Shown: positions 32,613 through 42,045, numbered from the stretch's first letter. The stretch is 54,060 bases of DNA from Luteolibacter pohnpeiensis (GCF_016595435.1 NZ_JAENIJ010000029.1:1-54060), one strand, 5' to 3'. Notes: generated by a model not told the origin, from the sequence alone. Made by a program: numbers and translations.

Positions 32613-35039
32613 ATGTCCTTGCGTGAACTCCGGCCTTTTTTTGATGCAAAAGGTTGGAAACCGTTTCCATTTCAAAAGCAAACCTGGCGGGCCCACGCAG
32701 AGGGAAAATCGGGGCTCGTTCATGCGCCGACCGGATTGGGCAAAACCCTCGCGGTTTGGCTCGGACCTGTGGCGGAAGCTCGCAAGAATTTTCCTGAAAA
32801 GTCAGTTGGCTGCGGTGTCCTTTGGCTCACTCCACTTCGTGCGCTCGCGCAGGACACGCTGCGAGCAATGCGCGAGCCGCTGGAAATTTTAGCTCCGGAA
32901 TTGCAAGTCGAGGCGCGAACCGGGGATACGCCGTCGGCGCTGCGGGCGCGGCTGCGGAAAAAGCTACCATTCGGTTTGGTAACCACGCCGGAGAGCTTAT
33001 CGCTGATGCTGACCCACGGTGACACGCGTGATCGCCTCGCCAATCTAACCACTGTCATCGTCGATGAGTGGCATGAGTTGTTAGGAACCAAGCGCGGGGT
33101 CCAGACAGAACTTTGTCTCGCAAGACTGCGGGCATGGTTTCCGGGCCTGCGCATCTGGGGACTTTCTGCAACACTGGGAAATCTGGATGAAGCGCGGGAT
33201 GTCCTGCTTGGAAATGCTAGTGACCATGCGGTGACGATTTCAGCTGATCTGAAAAAGCAGATCGAGATCGAGACCTTGATCCCGCGTGAAATCGAGCGCT
33301 TTCCCTGGGCCGGGCATATCGGCACACGGCTTGCAACTCAAGTCGTCCGAGAGCTGGAAAAAGCCCGGACGACCTTGCTTTTCACCAATACCCGATCCCA
33401 AACCGAGATTTGGTTTCAGGCCTTGTTAGAGTTAAAGCCGGATTGGGCGGATCAACTTGCAATGCATCATGGCTCGCTGGATCGGGCAGAGCGGGAGCGG
33501 GTGGAAAATGGATTGCGGGATGGGACCTTGCGTTGCGTGGTTTGCACTGCGTCGCTGGATCTCGGGGTTGATTTTTCACCGGTCGACCAAGTGATGCAGG
33601 TCGGTTCACCGAAGGGGATTGCGCGACTTTTGCAGCGTGCGGGTCGATCAGGTCACCAACCGGGCAAAACCTCGCGCATTCTTGGCGTGCCCACCCATGC
33701 GATGGAGTTGGTGGAGTTTGCGGCAGCGCGTGATGCTGCAAAAGCACGTCACATCGAAACCCGGGTTCCATTGCGAAAACCACTCGATGTGTTGGTCCAG
33801 CACCTCGTCACCTGCGCGATCGGAGAACCATTCGCCGCGGATGAAATGCGGCGTGAGATCCAATCGAGTCATGCCTATCAGGATCTAACCGATGCGGAGT
33901 GGGAATGGTGTCTCGGGTTTATCTCCACGGGAGGAAAAGCGCTGACGGCCTACGATCGCTATCGCAAGGCTCGATTGTTAGATGGCCGATACGTGGTGGA
34001 CGGCAAGCAATTGATCCAGCAGCACCGGCTTTCAATCGGCACCATTTCTGCGGACAGCCACATGACGGTCCGGCTAGCGAATGGAAAGACACTCGGCACG
34101 GTGGAGGAAGGATTTGTCGACCGATTGAAGCCCGGCTCGCAATTCGTGTTCGCGGGGCGGCGCCTGGTTTTGGTCCGCATTCACCAACGTATCGCCACGG
34201 TGAAAATGGCGACCAAGCAAGCCAAGGGCGTGGTCGCAATCTGGGGCGGGAACAAAATGCCGTTATCCAATGAGCTCGCCCATGCGATGGCGGCACGGCT
34301 GCGCGGGGAAGGCGGGCGATCGGTGGAAATGGGCGCCGTAGAGCCGATTCTTGATATCCAGCGCCGGTGGTCGTCTTTGCCGGATGATCGGATTTTATTG
34401 ATCGAGCATGCCCACTCCCGGGATGGAGAACATTTGTTTTTCTATCCGATGGCAGGTCGTTTGGTGCACGAAGGATTGGGAGCCCTGATTGCCTGGCGGA
34501 TGAATCTAACCGATAGCATCTCGGTCACGCAGAATGATTATGGTTTTTGCCTCAGCGCCCGGCGTGGTTTGCATCTCGATGAGAAAATCATCCGTGAACT
34601 ACTACGAACGGAGTATTTGTTGGACGATCTCATTTCCTGCATGAACACAGCGGAAATGGCGCGTCGTCAGTTCCGGGAAATTGCCCGAGTCGCGGGCTTG
34701 ATTCTACAAACTCCACCAGGCAGGCCGAATCGGTCCCAGCGCGAATTGCAGTCCAGCTCGCGCTTGTTGTTCGAGGTCTTCGAACGCTACGATCCAGAGA
34801 ACCTGCTGCTTGAACAGTCGCGGCGGGAAATTCTCGAAAAGCAACTCGAGTTCACCCGGCTCGCGCGCTCGTTGGAAGATTTGCAGCAGCGCCCGATTCA
34901 TTTGGTGGAGCTGGATCATCTCAGCCCGCTCGCGTTTCCGTTGTGGGCCGAGTCATTCTCCGCCACGATGTCGCCTGCGGACGCTGCGACCCGGCTTGAG
35001 GCGATGATCGATGAACTGAACCGCGCGGCTGCGAAATGA
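32613..35039 (+). CDS. Ligase-associated DNA-damage-response DEXH helicase (Lhr-like)
   Basis: The ATG at 32613 (MSLRELRPFFDAKGWKPFPF) gives 808 residues. Q-motif-like FPFQKQTW precedes Walker A (HAPTGLGKT). The DExH box is VIVDEWHELLG; other motifs are WGLSATLGNLDEA, TLLFTNTRSQTEIWFQALLE, HHGSLDRAERERVE, ASLDLGVDFSPVDQVMQVGS and QRAGRSGHQPG. The long C-terminal part with PFAADEMRREIQ is the Lhr-type winged-helix and core. In many bacteria this helicase is encoded with an ATP-dependent DNA ligase, an exonuclease and PdeM. Here only PdeM follows, overlapping by 4 bp. Confidence 0.92.
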   Translation: MSLRELRPFFDAKGWKPFPFQKQTWRAHAEGKSGLVHAPTGLGKTLAVWLGPVAEARKNFPEKSVGCGVLWLTPLRALAQDTLRAMREPLEILAPELQVEARTGDTPSALRARLRKKLPFGLVTTPESLSLMLTHGDTRDRLANLTTVIVDEWHELLGTKRGVQTELCLARLRAWFPGLRIWGLSATLGNLDEARDVLLGNASDHAVTISADLKKQIEIETLIPREIERFPWAGHIGTRLATQVVRELEKARTTLLFTNTRSQTEIWFQALLELKPDWADQLAMHHGSLDRAERERVENGLRDGTLRCVVCTASLDLGVDFSPVDQVMQVGSPKGIARLLQRAGRSGHQPGKTSRILGVPTHAMELVEFAAARDAAKARHIETRVPLRKPLDVLVQHLVTCAIGEPFAADEMRREIQSSHAYQDLTDAEWEWCLGFISTGGKALTAYDRYRKARLLDGRYVVDGKQLIQQHRLSIGTISADSHMTVRLANGKTLGTVEEGFVDRLKPGSQFVFAGRRLVLVRIHQRIATVKMATKQAKGVVAIWGGNKMPLSNELAHAMAARLRGEGGRSVEMGAVEPILDIQRRWSSLPDDRILLIEHAHSRDGEHLFFYPMAGRLVHEGLGALIAWRMNLTDSISVTQNDYGFCLSARRGLHLDEKIIRELLRTEYLLDDLISCMNTAEMARRQFREIARVAGLILQTPPGRPNRSQRELQSSSRLLFEVFERYDPENLLLEQSRREILEKQLEFTRLARSLEDLQQRPIHLVELDHLSPLAFPLWAESFSATMSPADAATRLEAMIDELNRAAAK

Positions 35040-35683
35040 AACTTAGCATTGGAAACAGCTCATTGGAATTGCTGCCGGGGCACGGAGTTTTGTTAGAAGA
35101 TCGCACCTTGGTGGTTTCCGATGTCCACTTGGGGAAAGCCGCCGCTTTTCAGGCGAAAGGATTGGCAGTCCCGGAAGGCGACACGGAAGCGGATCTGACC
35201 CGCTTGCTGAACTTGTCGCATGAGGTGCAAGCGCGGCGGTTGATCATCAATGGCGATTTGTTCCACTCGCCTGCAGGAATTTCCCCACGGCTGGAGTCAT
35301 TGTTGCAGCAATGGATCGAGAAACTGGGCATTCCGGTGGAGTTGGTCATTGGAAATCATGAGGAAAAGTTCAAGCGACTTCCCGATGGTCTCAACCCGGC
35401 TCGAATCATCGACTGCAACGGATTTCATTTGGTTCATGATCCTGCCGATGCTCCGGACGGCGTGCCCACCATTTGCGGTCATTGGCATCCGGTCGCACGC
35501 ATTGCCGATGGCAAGCGCACTTCGCTGCGGCTCCCGTGCTTTTTGCTGCGTCACGAAATGCTGGTCCTTCCTTCTTTTGGCACTTTTACCGGAGGACGTA
35601 TTGTAGAAATCCAGAAAAATGACCGGGTCTTCGTCGCACCCGGAGCTAAAATCACGGAAGTCCCTGAGCAACTCCTGCGGTGA
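35036..35683 (+). CDS. pdeM: Ligase-associated DNA-damage-response endonuclease PdeM
   Basis: The frame codes 215 residues and begins within the helicase stop (ATGA overlap). It has all calcineurin-type metallophosphoesterase motifs: TLVVSDVHLGKAAAF, RLIINGDLFHSPAG, VELVIGNHEEKF, HDPADAPDGVPTICGHWHPV, and a C-terminal PSFGTFTGGR. The family is the manganese-dependent nuclease PdeM of the ligase-associated repair set. Tight coupling with the helicase points to a joint DNA-processing role. Confidence 0.92.
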   Translation: MKLSIGNSSLELLPGHGVLLEDRTLVVSDVHLGKAAAFQAKGLAVPEGDTEADLTRLLNLSHEVQARRLIINGDLFHSPAGISPRLESLLQQWIEKLGIPVELVIGNHEEKFKRLPDGLNPARIIDCNGFHLVHDPADAPDGVPTICGHWHPVARIADGKRTSLRLPCFLLRHEMLVLPSFGTFTGGRIVEIQKNDRVFVAPGAKITEVPEQLLR

Positions 35684-35701
35684 GAAGTGGCTACCCGTGA
35701 C

Positions 35702-35974
35702 CTAGGCCGAGCCGATGGTTTCCTGATTTGGAAATTCCATCACAACCGGATCTTCGAGCGCCCGTTCCGAGGTGAGTGAGATCTCTTCCTGGATTTCTTT
35801 GGTCGCTTCGCGGTAGAGCAGGGTGATGGTGACCGACCATGGACCGTGGTCAGAGCATCCGGATTCGGATTGCGCGAGCTGTACGACTTCGATGCCAGGA
35901 TTGCGCGATAACCATCGGTTCACCCGGCTTTCGGCATCCTCGGGATTTGTATCGACGAAGGTTTTGATCCGCAT
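35702..35974 (-). CDS. Hypothetical small protein
   Basis: The frame codes 90 residues (MRIKTFVDTNPEDAESRVNR), soluble and acidic, with a beta-alpha-beta look: VEVVQLAQSESG-like IEVVQLAQSESGCSDHGPWS and VTITLLYREATKEIQEEI. No family recognised, no signal or membrane segment. It is convergent with pdeM (18-bp gap) and monocistronic. Confidence 0.65.
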   Translation of the reverse strand: MRIKTFVDTNPEDAESRVNRWLSRNPGIEVVQLAQSESGCSDHGPWSVTITLLYREATKEIQEEISLTSERALEDPVVMEFPNQETIGSA

Positions 35975-36306
35975 CCGGCAATTTCACCCACAAACTTGCA
36001 GCGTCAATGGGGCATTGGATTGGCATGCAGTAAGAAAAGCCCAGACCGCCAGAACAAAGGGGAAAACGAAGGGGGGCCGGTATATTTGGGCGCCCCCTTC
36101 GTTTACGGGGGGAGTTTTCACCGAATGCGTGGCAGGGCCGTCCGCAAGCGATGAACTCCTGAAGAATTGCAGAATTTGATCGAATGAACATTCCGCGATC
36201 GCGTAATGCGCTTGGTCAGCAAGTAGGTGAAATTCCACCTTTCACCCTTTGACAAGCTTGGACGGGGACTGCACGCTCCGGCAGCAACTCAGAACCTCCC
36301 TACTCC
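35975..36306. other. 332-bp intergenic region before lpd
   Basis: No coding frame is convincing. It contains a strong 11-bp hairpin at 36065-36103, a CGCGATCGCG palindrome near 36197 and a TTGACA at 36250, the last possibly a -35 element of lpd. No clear -10 match is seen. Confidence 0.5.
36065..36103. terminator. Long GC-rich hairpin in the lpd upstream region
   Basis: AACGAAGGGGG (36065-36075) pairs perfectly with CCCCCTTCGTT (36093-36103) around a 17-nt loop containing TATATTT. Neither flank has a long T run, so termination is only one option; it could be an mRNA leader structure of lpd. Confidence 0.45.
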
Positions 36307-37689
36307 ATGGCCTACGATCTCATTGTCATCGGTGGCGGCCCTGCCGGCTACGTCGCCGCCATCCGCGCTGCCCAACTTGGAAAAAAAGTCGCCTGTGTCG
36401 AGGCGGACCGTGCTGGCGGCACCTGCTTGAACTGGGGATGTATCCCAACGAAGGCATTGCTCAAAAACGCGGAGCTTTTCCACACGCTTGCCCATCGCGC
36501 GAAGGAATTCGGCCTCAGCTTTGACAACCTGCAATATGACTGGTCCTCCGTGATCGGCCGTTCCCGCAAGGTTTCCGAGCGTCTCGCCGGCGGCATCGAG
36601 TTCTTGTTCAAGAAGAACAAGGTCGATTACGTGCGCGGTTTCGGCTCCATCGAAGGCACTGGCAAAGTCGGTGTCAAAGCAGCAGATGGCACCACCCAGA
36701 CACTGGAAACCAAAGACATCCTGATCGCGACCGGATGCAAATCCCGTCCATTGCCACCCCTTCCATTCAATGGCACTTCGGTCATCGGCTCCAAGGAAGC
36801 CATGGTGATGCCGAACCAGCCGAAGGAAATGATCATCATCGGTGCGGGCGCGATCGGAATCGAGTTCGCCTACATTTACAACGCATTCGGCACCAAGGTC
36901 ACGGTGGTCGAGATGCTGCCTCGCATTCTTCCGGTCGAAGACGATGAAATCGGTGATGCATTGGAAAAATCCCTGATCAAGCAAGGCATCCGCGTTCTCA
37001 CCAACACCAAGATCACTGCGACCGCTGACAAAGGCGATCACGTGGAAGTGACCGTGGAAGGTCCGAAAGAAAAAGGCACCCTCAAAGCGGATGTCGCGCT
37101 TGTCGCGATCGGCGTGCAGCCGGTTCTCCCGGGTGGCCAGCAGCCTGAGCTTACCGACCGTGGTTACATCAAAATCGGCGATCGCTATGAAACCTCGATC
37201 CCGGGCGTTTACGCAGCGGGTGACATCGCAGGTCCGCCATGGCTCGCTCACGTTGCATCCTTCGAGGCAGTTCAAGCGGTTGAAGGTCTGTATGTTGAGG
37301 GGCACACCCCTCGCAAGGTGAAGAATTTCCCTGGTTGCACCTACTGCCATCCACAAGTGGCATCGATCGGCAAGACCGAGCGCGCCCTCAAGGAAGAAGG
37401 CATCGAATACACCGTCGGCAAGATTCCGTTTGTTGCCATCGGCAAGGCCATCGCATCCGGCGAGCCGGATGGATTTGCCAAGCTCCTCTACGGCAAAAAG
37501 CACGGCGAACTCCTTGGCGCTCATATCATCGGTGAAAATGCGACCGAGCTCATCGCTGAAATGGGCCTCGCGATCGATCAGGAGCTCACCAGCGAGGAAA
37601 TCCACGCGACGATCCACGCTCACCCAACGATGTCCGAAGTGATCCACGAAGCGACTCTTGCGGCCGAAGGTCACGCGATTCACTTCTGA
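36307..37689 (+). CDS. lpdA: Dihydrolipoyl dehydrogenase
   Basis: The frame codes 460 residues. FAD-binding YDLIVIGGGPAGYVAAIRAA is at the N-terminus, the redox disulfide is in GGTCLNWGCIPTKALL, and NAD-binding is IIIGAGAIGIEFAYIYNAFG. FAD closure is YAAGDIAGPPWLAHVAS, and the C-terminal catalytic His/Glu are in HAHPTMSEVIHEATL. The length is standard. It regenerates lipoamide in 2-oxoacid dehydrogenase or glycine cleavage complexes; the partner E1/E2 genes are not in the window. A terminator follows. Confidence 0.97.
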   Translation: MAYDLIVIGGGPAGYVAAIRAAQLGKKVACVEADRAGGTCLNWGCIPTKALLKNAELFHTLAHRAKEFGLSFDNLQYDWSSVIGRSRKVSERLAGGIEFLFKKNKVDYVRGFGSIEGTGKVGVKAADGTTQTLETKDILIATGCKSRPLPPLPFNGTSVIGSKEAMVMPNQPKEMIIIGAGAIGIEFAYIYNAFGTKVTVVEMLPRILPVEDDEIGDALEKSLIKQGIRVLTNTKITATADKGDHVEVTVEGPKEKGTLKADVALVAIGVQPVLPGGQQPELTDRGYIKIGDRYETSIPGVYAAGDIAGPPWLAHVASFEAVQAVEGLYVEGHTPRKVKNFPGCTYCHPQVASIGKTERALKEEGIEYTVGKIPFVAIGKAIASGEPDGFAKLLYGKKHGELLGAHIIGENATELIAEMGLAIDQELTSEEIHATIHAHPTMSEVIHEATLAAEGHAIHF

Positions 37690-37712
37690 TCAGTGAGTTG
37701 ACGAATTCACCC

Positions 37713-37747
37713 AACTCCGGTCGACCTCGTGTTGGCCGGAGTTTTTT
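37713..37747 (+). terminator. Intrinsic terminator of lpd
   Basis: AACTCCGG (37713-37720) pairs with CCGGAGTT (37736-37743), and the stem is followed by a T-rich run (TTTTTTGTTTTTT). It lies 24 bp after the lpd stop. Confidence 0.88.
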
Positions 37748-37811
37748 GTTTTTTGCCGGAAACCAGTTGGGTGGTGGCGTGACATCGTGTAGGGCTTGAG
37801 CATTGAAAATC

Positions 37812-39938
37812 ATGCATGCTCCCAAATTGATGATTCCTGGCCTGGTTTGGATCGCGGGCCAATGTGCCGGTGCCGAAGCCATGAAACTGGAATACCCTGA
37901 AGCGAAGAAAGATGCGGTCGTGGACGTCTACCACGGCGTCGAAGTGGCCGACCCTTATCGGTGGTTGGAAGACGACAATTCCGAGGAAACCAAAGCTTGG
38001 GTCAAAGCGGAGAACGCCGTCACTCAAAAGTATCTCGAGACGCTTCCCCAACGGGAGGAAATCCGTGAGCGCCTGAAGAAGCTCTGGAATTACGAGCGCG
38101 TCGGCATTCCTCGTGAAGAGAGCGGCAAGTGGTTCTTTGTCAAAAACTCAGGCCTTCAGGATCAGGGAGTGCTTTATGTCGCGGATTCTCTGGATGGCGA
38201 ACCGCGGGAACTGCTCGATCCCAACCAGATGTCAAAGGACGGCACGGTTTCGCTTTCAAAAACCAGCCCGAGCCATGACGGAAAATTGCTGGCGTATGCG
38301 ACTTCCGGCGGTGGCAGTGACTGGTTGGAAATCCGCGTCCGTGACATTGCCACCGGCAAGGATCTGGAAGATCACTTGAAGTGGATCAAGTTCAGCGGCC
38401 TTTCTTGGGCGGCGGACGATAGCGGGTTTTACTACAGCCGCTATCCGGAGCCGGAAGAAGGGGCGGATCTCACGCAGAAGAACGAGTTTCAGAAGCTGTA
38501 TTTCCACAAAATCGGTGAGGCGCAGGAGAAGGATGCCTTGGTGTATGAGCGCAAGGATCAGCCACAATGGGGGATCGGTGGTGGTGTGACCGATGATGGA
38601 AAGTTCCTGATCATTGACCTTTCCCAAGGCACCGATCCGAAAAATCGGGTTTTCTACAAGTCGCTCACCGATAAGGATGCGGAAGTGGTTGAGCTGCTGC
38701 CGGAAGGAGATGCTTCCTACGGTTTTCTGGGGAATATCGGCTCGGTGTTTTATTTCCAAACCGATCTGGATGCTCCGCGCAACCGGGTGATCGCGATCGA
38801 TACCGCCAAACCGGAAAAAGCAAACTGGCAGGAAATCATCCCGCAAGCGGCAGAACCGATGGATTACGTCAGCATGGTTGGCGGCAAGTTCATCGTGACC
38901 TACATGAAAGACGCCCGGAGCCGGGTGGTTCGTTACGATCTGGATGGCAAGAATCCGCTGGAGCTGGAATTGCCGGGGATTGGCACCGTAGGCGGCTTCG
39001 GGGGTGAGATGGAGGACACTCAGACCTTTTTCGCGTTCACCAGCTTTACCAATCCTGGTGCGATTTACCGGTTGGACATTGCTTCCGGCAAAAGCGAACT
39101 GTGGCGGAAGCCTGAGGTCGATTTCGATGGCGAGAACTATGTCACCAAGCAGGAGTTTTTCGAAAGCAAGGATGGCACCAAGGTTCCGATGTTCATCGTG
39201 CACCGCAAAGATCTGAAATTGGATGGATCAAATCGGACTCTGCTTTACGGCTACGGCGGATTCCAGATCAGCATGTTGCCCGGATTTTCCGTAACCCGCG
39301 CGGTGTGGCTGGAACGGGGTGGCGTTCTGGTCGTGGTGAACCTGCGCGGTGGTGGCGAATACGGCCGTGAGTGGCACGATGCCGGACGTTTGCACAACAA
39401 GCAAAACGTGTTCGATGACTTCATCGGCGCTGGCGAAACCTTGATCAAGCAAGGCTACACCAGTTCGAAAAACCTGGCGATCCAAGGTGGCAGCAACGGT
39501 GGTTTGCTGGTTGGCGCTTGCATGACCCAACGGCCTGATTTGTTCGGCGCTGCATTACCTGCGGTTGGCGTGATGGACATGCTGCGGTTCCAGAAATTCA
39601 CCATCGGCTGGGCTTGGACCAAGGAATACGGGAGCTCGGATAACGCCAAAGATTTCCCATTGCTGTTGAAATATTCGCCCTACCATTCGTTGAAACCCGG
39701 GACGCGTTATCCAGCGACTTTGGTGACGACTGCGGATCACGACGATCGCGTGGTGCCGGCACATAGCTTCAAGTTTGCGGCGCGCCTTCAGGAATGTCAG
39801 GCCAAGGATGGCCCGCCAGTGCTGATCCGCGTGGATACCAGCGCCGGCCACGGAGCCGGGACCGCGCTATCGAAAGTGATCGAGCGCGCATCTGACGAAT
39901 GGGCGTTTCTGGAAGCCTCACTTCCCGGCACCAAATAA
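37812..39938 (+). CDS. Prolyl oligopeptidase (S9A family)
   Basis: The ATG at 37812 gives 708 residues; a TTG at 37803 would add three. A short hydrophobic N-terminus (LMIPGLVWIAGQCAGAEA) suggests a signal peptide, so the enzyme is probably periplasmic. YHGVEVADPYRWLEDDNSEE opens the propeller, and SGLSWAADDSGFYYSRYPEP lies within it. The catalytic domain has GYGGFQISMLPGFSVTRAVW, the nucleophile in IQGGSNGGLLVGACM, Asp in TTADHDDRVVPAHSFKFA and His in TSAGHGAG. It cleaves after proline in peptides up to about 30 residues. No operon partner; usp lies convergent downstream. Confidence 0.95.
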   Translation: MHAPKLMIPGLVWIAGQCAGAEAMKLEYPEAKKDAVVDVYHGVEVADPYRWLEDDNSEETKAWVKAENAVTQKYLETLPQREEIRERLKKLWNYERVGIPREESGKWFFVKNSGLQDQGVLYVADSLDGEPRELLDPNQMSKDGTVSLSKTSPSHDGKLLAYATSGGGSDWLEIRVRDIATGKDLEDHLKWIKFSGLSWAADDSGFYYSRYPEPEEGADLTQKNEFQKLYFHKIGEAQEKDALVYERKDQPQWGIGGGVTDDGKFLIIDLSQGTDPKNRVFYKSLTDKDAEVVELLPEGDASYGFLGNIGSVFYFQTDLDAPRNRVIAIDTAKPEKANWQEIIPQAAEPMDYVSMVGGKFIVTYMKDARSRVVRYDLDGKNPLELELPGIGTVGGFGGEMEDTQTFFAFTSFTNPGAIYRLDIASGKSELWRKPEVDFDGENYVTKQEFFESKDGTKVPMFIVHRKDLKLDGSNRTLLYGYGGFQISMLPGFSVTRAVWLERGGVLVVVNLRGGGEYGREWHDAGRLHNKQNVFDDFIGAGETLIKQGYTSSKNLAIQGGSNGGLLVGACMTQRPDLFGAALPAVGVMDMLRFQKFTIGWAWTKEYGSSDNAKDFPLLLKYSPYHSLKPGTRYPATLVTTADHDDRVVPAHSFKFAARLQECQAKDGPPVLIRVDTSAGHGAGTALSKVIERASDEWAFLEASLPGTK

Positions 39939-39960
39939 GTCCCGGGAAGCCCGAAATCGC

Positions 39961-40413
39961 TTACTTTACCTCTGGTGCCGGCACGACGAGTGTCGGCACT
40001 ACTGCTTTACGGACCAGGCCTTCCGCGACACTGCCGAGCAGCAGGGCTGCAACAGCGCCGTGGCCATGAGCTCCCAAAACGACCAGATCTGCTTTGGTTT
40101 CCGCGACGTAGTCGATGATGGTGTGTAGCGGGCTGCCTTCGCTAAGGCGCCGGACGACTTTGGCGTGCTCATGGACCAGATCGAAGTGAAGCTCCTCAAG
40201 TTTCACGCCTGCGCGGCGCCGGGCTTCTTCCTGAAACGCATTCATGGCCGGAAATTCATCCGGAGTGAAACCATATGCAGTATAGGCGGGTTCAGGCTCT
40301 ACCACATGGAGTAGGTGGAGCTCGGCGCCAAAAGAATCCGCCAACCTCCCAGCCATTTCGAGGACTCCGGGGGTGGCATTTGAGAAATCAACAGCTGCAA
40401 CAATCGTTTTCAT
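39961..40413 (-). CDS. Universal stress protein (UspA family)
   Basis: The frame codes 150 residues: MKTIVAAVDFSNATPGVLEM at the N-terminus and DLVVLGAHGHGAVAALLLGS with VAEGLVRKAVVPTLVVPAPE at the C-terminus. The G-x-x-G-x-9-G-S/T nucleotide-binding pattern is present (GAHGHGAVAALLLGSVAEGL), so the ATP-binding subclass is likely. A single USP domain with normal length. Monocistronic; convergent with the prolyl oligopeptidase gene. Confidence 0.94.
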   Translation of the reverse strand: MKTIVAAVDFSNATPGVLEMAGRLADSFGAELHLLHVVEPEPAYTAYGFTPDEFPAMNAFQEEARRRAGVKLEELHFDLVHEHAKVVRRLSEGSPLHTIIDYVAETKADLVVLGAHGHGAVAALLLGSVAEGLVRKAVVPTLVVPAPEVK

Positions 40414-40578
40414 AACAGTTAATTGGTAGCATTGCGGATGCTTCCCCGCAAAGAATGATCAATCAATGCGCATGAAATGATGCTGCATGCACTTTTTTGT
40501 AACCAAATCGCGACACCGGGCATTTGGGAGGATGTAGGGCGCAACCCGAGCGCTCCGAAATCATCAGAAACCAAAGTC

Positions 40579-40944
40579 ATGAAACTCAAATCGATCCTTC
40601 TCACCGTGGCTGCACTGGCCACCTGCGCCACTGCCCAAGCTGGCACCCGGACTCGCGTGGTAACCGGCCCGCAAGGAAACACCGCCACCAGGACCGTCCA
40701 AACTTCGGGCTGCGCAGGTTATCAAGCCACTCGCACCGTGGTTCGCACCGGTCCGAATGGGAATTCAGTCGTGAAAACCCAGACCGTTACCACCGCACCG
40801 CATGCAGCAGTGACTGTGGTGGCTGGGCCAGCTCCGGTCCGTTGTGCTCCCGCTGTTGCGGTTTATCCACGCCGCGTTGTTTTCGTCGCCACTCCTGTGC
40901 CTCGTCCTTGCCCGCCAGCAGCCGTTGTGGTGCGGGTGCGATAA
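40579..40944 (+). CDS. Small secreted Thr/Val/Arg-rich protein
   Basis: The ATG at 40579 gives 121 residues with a good signal peptide (LKSILLTVAALATCATAQAG). The mature part shows two related segments, TRVVTGPQGNTATRTVQT and TVVRTGPNGNSVVKTQTVTT, then a Val/Ala/Pro-rich tail with spaced Cys (VRCAPAVAVYPRRVVFVATP). It is low-complexity and beta-prone; no family recognised. It heads a block of plus-strand genes with a Spy-like protein and an ECF sigma factor, so it may be envelope-related. An upstream start at 40477 lacks a signal and is rejected. Confidence 0.65.
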   Translation: MKLKSILLTVAALATCATAQAGTRTRVVTGPQGNTATRTVQTSGCAGYQATRTVVRTGPNGNSVVKTQTVTTAPHAAVTVVAGPAPVRCAPAVAVYPRRVVFVATPVPRPCPPAAVVVRVR

Positions 40945-40992
40945 TTTCCTGAACTCAAAAAAGAACCACCAAACACAAAACCAAAAACGATC

Positions 40993-41427
40993 ATGAACCT
41001 GAAATCCTACCTCTGCCTGCCCGTGCTTTGCTCGACTTTCGCCCTTTCGGCACCCCTTGCGAGCGCGCGCCCATTTTCTCAATTCAATGGCCCGATCGCC
41101 CAAGAATTCATGAAAATCCGTGATGATCTGAACCTCACCCAGAGCCAGCGGTCGCAAGTCCGCGAAGTTCTTCTCAGTCATAAAGACGAGTTGAAGGCAC
41201 AACGCGCTGCTGCTCAGGACGCCAGATCCAAGATGAAATCCGCCACCGAAACGTATGGAGCGGACTCGAAGGAAGCGGATACCGCCGCCGATGGAATCGC
41301 CAGCGTTGCCAAATCCCGCGCCTTGCTGGTCGCTTCCATCTTCTCCGAAATCCGGCCGATTTTGACTCCGGAGCAAATCAAAACCTTGGAAGACGCCCGC
41401 GCATCCTTCCTTTCGAAAGGTCTGTGA
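40993..41427 (+). CDS. Periplasmic Spy/CpxP-like (LTxxQ) protein
   Basis: The frame codes 144 residues. Signal peptide LKSYLCLPVLCSTFALSAPL with cleavage near ASA-RP. The mature part is all-helical, with DDLNLTQSQRSQVREVLLSH near the front and IRPILTPEQIKTLEDARASF near the end; two LTxxQ-type motifs are the hallmark of Spy/CpxP/ZraP periplasmic proteins. These bind unfolded proteins or metals (no obvious His cluster here). It sits 48 bp after the Thr/Val-rich gene and 75 bp before the sigma factor gene. Confidence 0.8.
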   Translation: MNLKSYLCLPVLCSTFALSAPLASARPFSQFNGPIAQEFMKIRDDLNLTQSQRSQVREVLLSHKDELKAQRAAAQDARSKMKSATETYGADSKEADTAADGIASVAKSRALLVASIFSEIRPILTPEQIKTLEDARASFLSKGL

Positions 41428-41502
41428 ACTGCTTCCTGCTTCCACGGATACCGGCGATGATGTGCCGGTGTCCGTTTCTCCGTTTCACCAGGCCAAACCC
41501 CC

Positions 41503-42045
41503 ATGGCAGATCCCGATCTGAACCTTGCCCTGAGCGCCCGTGCGGGAGATGCGGACGCGTTCGGTCAACTGGTGGAACGGCATCAACCGATGCTTGCCGC
41601 GATTCTTCACCGATTCGCGAAATCCAACGCCGATCTTGAAGACATGGTTCAGGACTCATTCATCAAAACCTGGAATGCCTTGCCCGATTGGGAACCGAGG
41701 CAACCCTTCGTGCATTGGCTCAAGCGAATCGCCGTTCGCACCGGGCTTGAATACTGCCGGAAGCAAAAACGTTCACCGATCGAATACCTGGAAATTCTCC
41801 CCGAAAGTTCCGCGCCGGAGGACCAGGATCCGGCCAACGCAGCTTTGGAAGAAGCCCGCGTGTTGCTTTCCAAACTTCCTGCCGATGATCAGGCGCTCCT
41901 CACCCTGATCCACCTCCACGGCATGTCGATGGAGGAAGCGGCCGGCCATTTCGGTTGGAGCCGCGCCAAAGCCAAAGTCAAAGCTTTCAGAGCCCGCAAA
42001 TCCCTGCAAAAAACCTTATCCCAACTCGGCTACCGCTATGAATGA
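41503..42045 (+). CDS. RNA polymerase ECF sigma factor
   Basis: The frame codes 180 residues. Region 2 (about 10-80) has ALSARAGDADAFGQLVERHQ, NADLEDMVQDSFIKTWNALP and PFVHWLKRIAVRTGLEYCRK. Region 4 (about 125-175) has LLSKLPADDQALLTLIHLHG and MSMEEAAGHFGWSRAKAKVK with AFRARKSLQ. No other domain. Its stop overlaps the next start by 8 bp, a usual sigma/anti-sigma coupling. The linked Spy-like genes on both sides suggest an envelope or metal stress regulon. Confidence 0.94.
   Translation: MADPDLNLALSARAGDADAFGQLVERHQPMLAAILHRFAKSNADLEDMVQDSFIKTWNALPDWEPRQPFVHWLKRIAVRTGLEYCRKQKRSPIEYLEILPESSAPEDQDPANAALEEARVLLSKLPADDQALLTLIHLHGMSMEEAAGHFGWSRAKAKVKAFRARKSLQKTLSQLGYRYE

Noticed and set aside
36289..37683. 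Minus-strand frame of 464 codons over lpd
   Set aside because: Complete overlap with lpd, no family motifs, and typical antisense composition.
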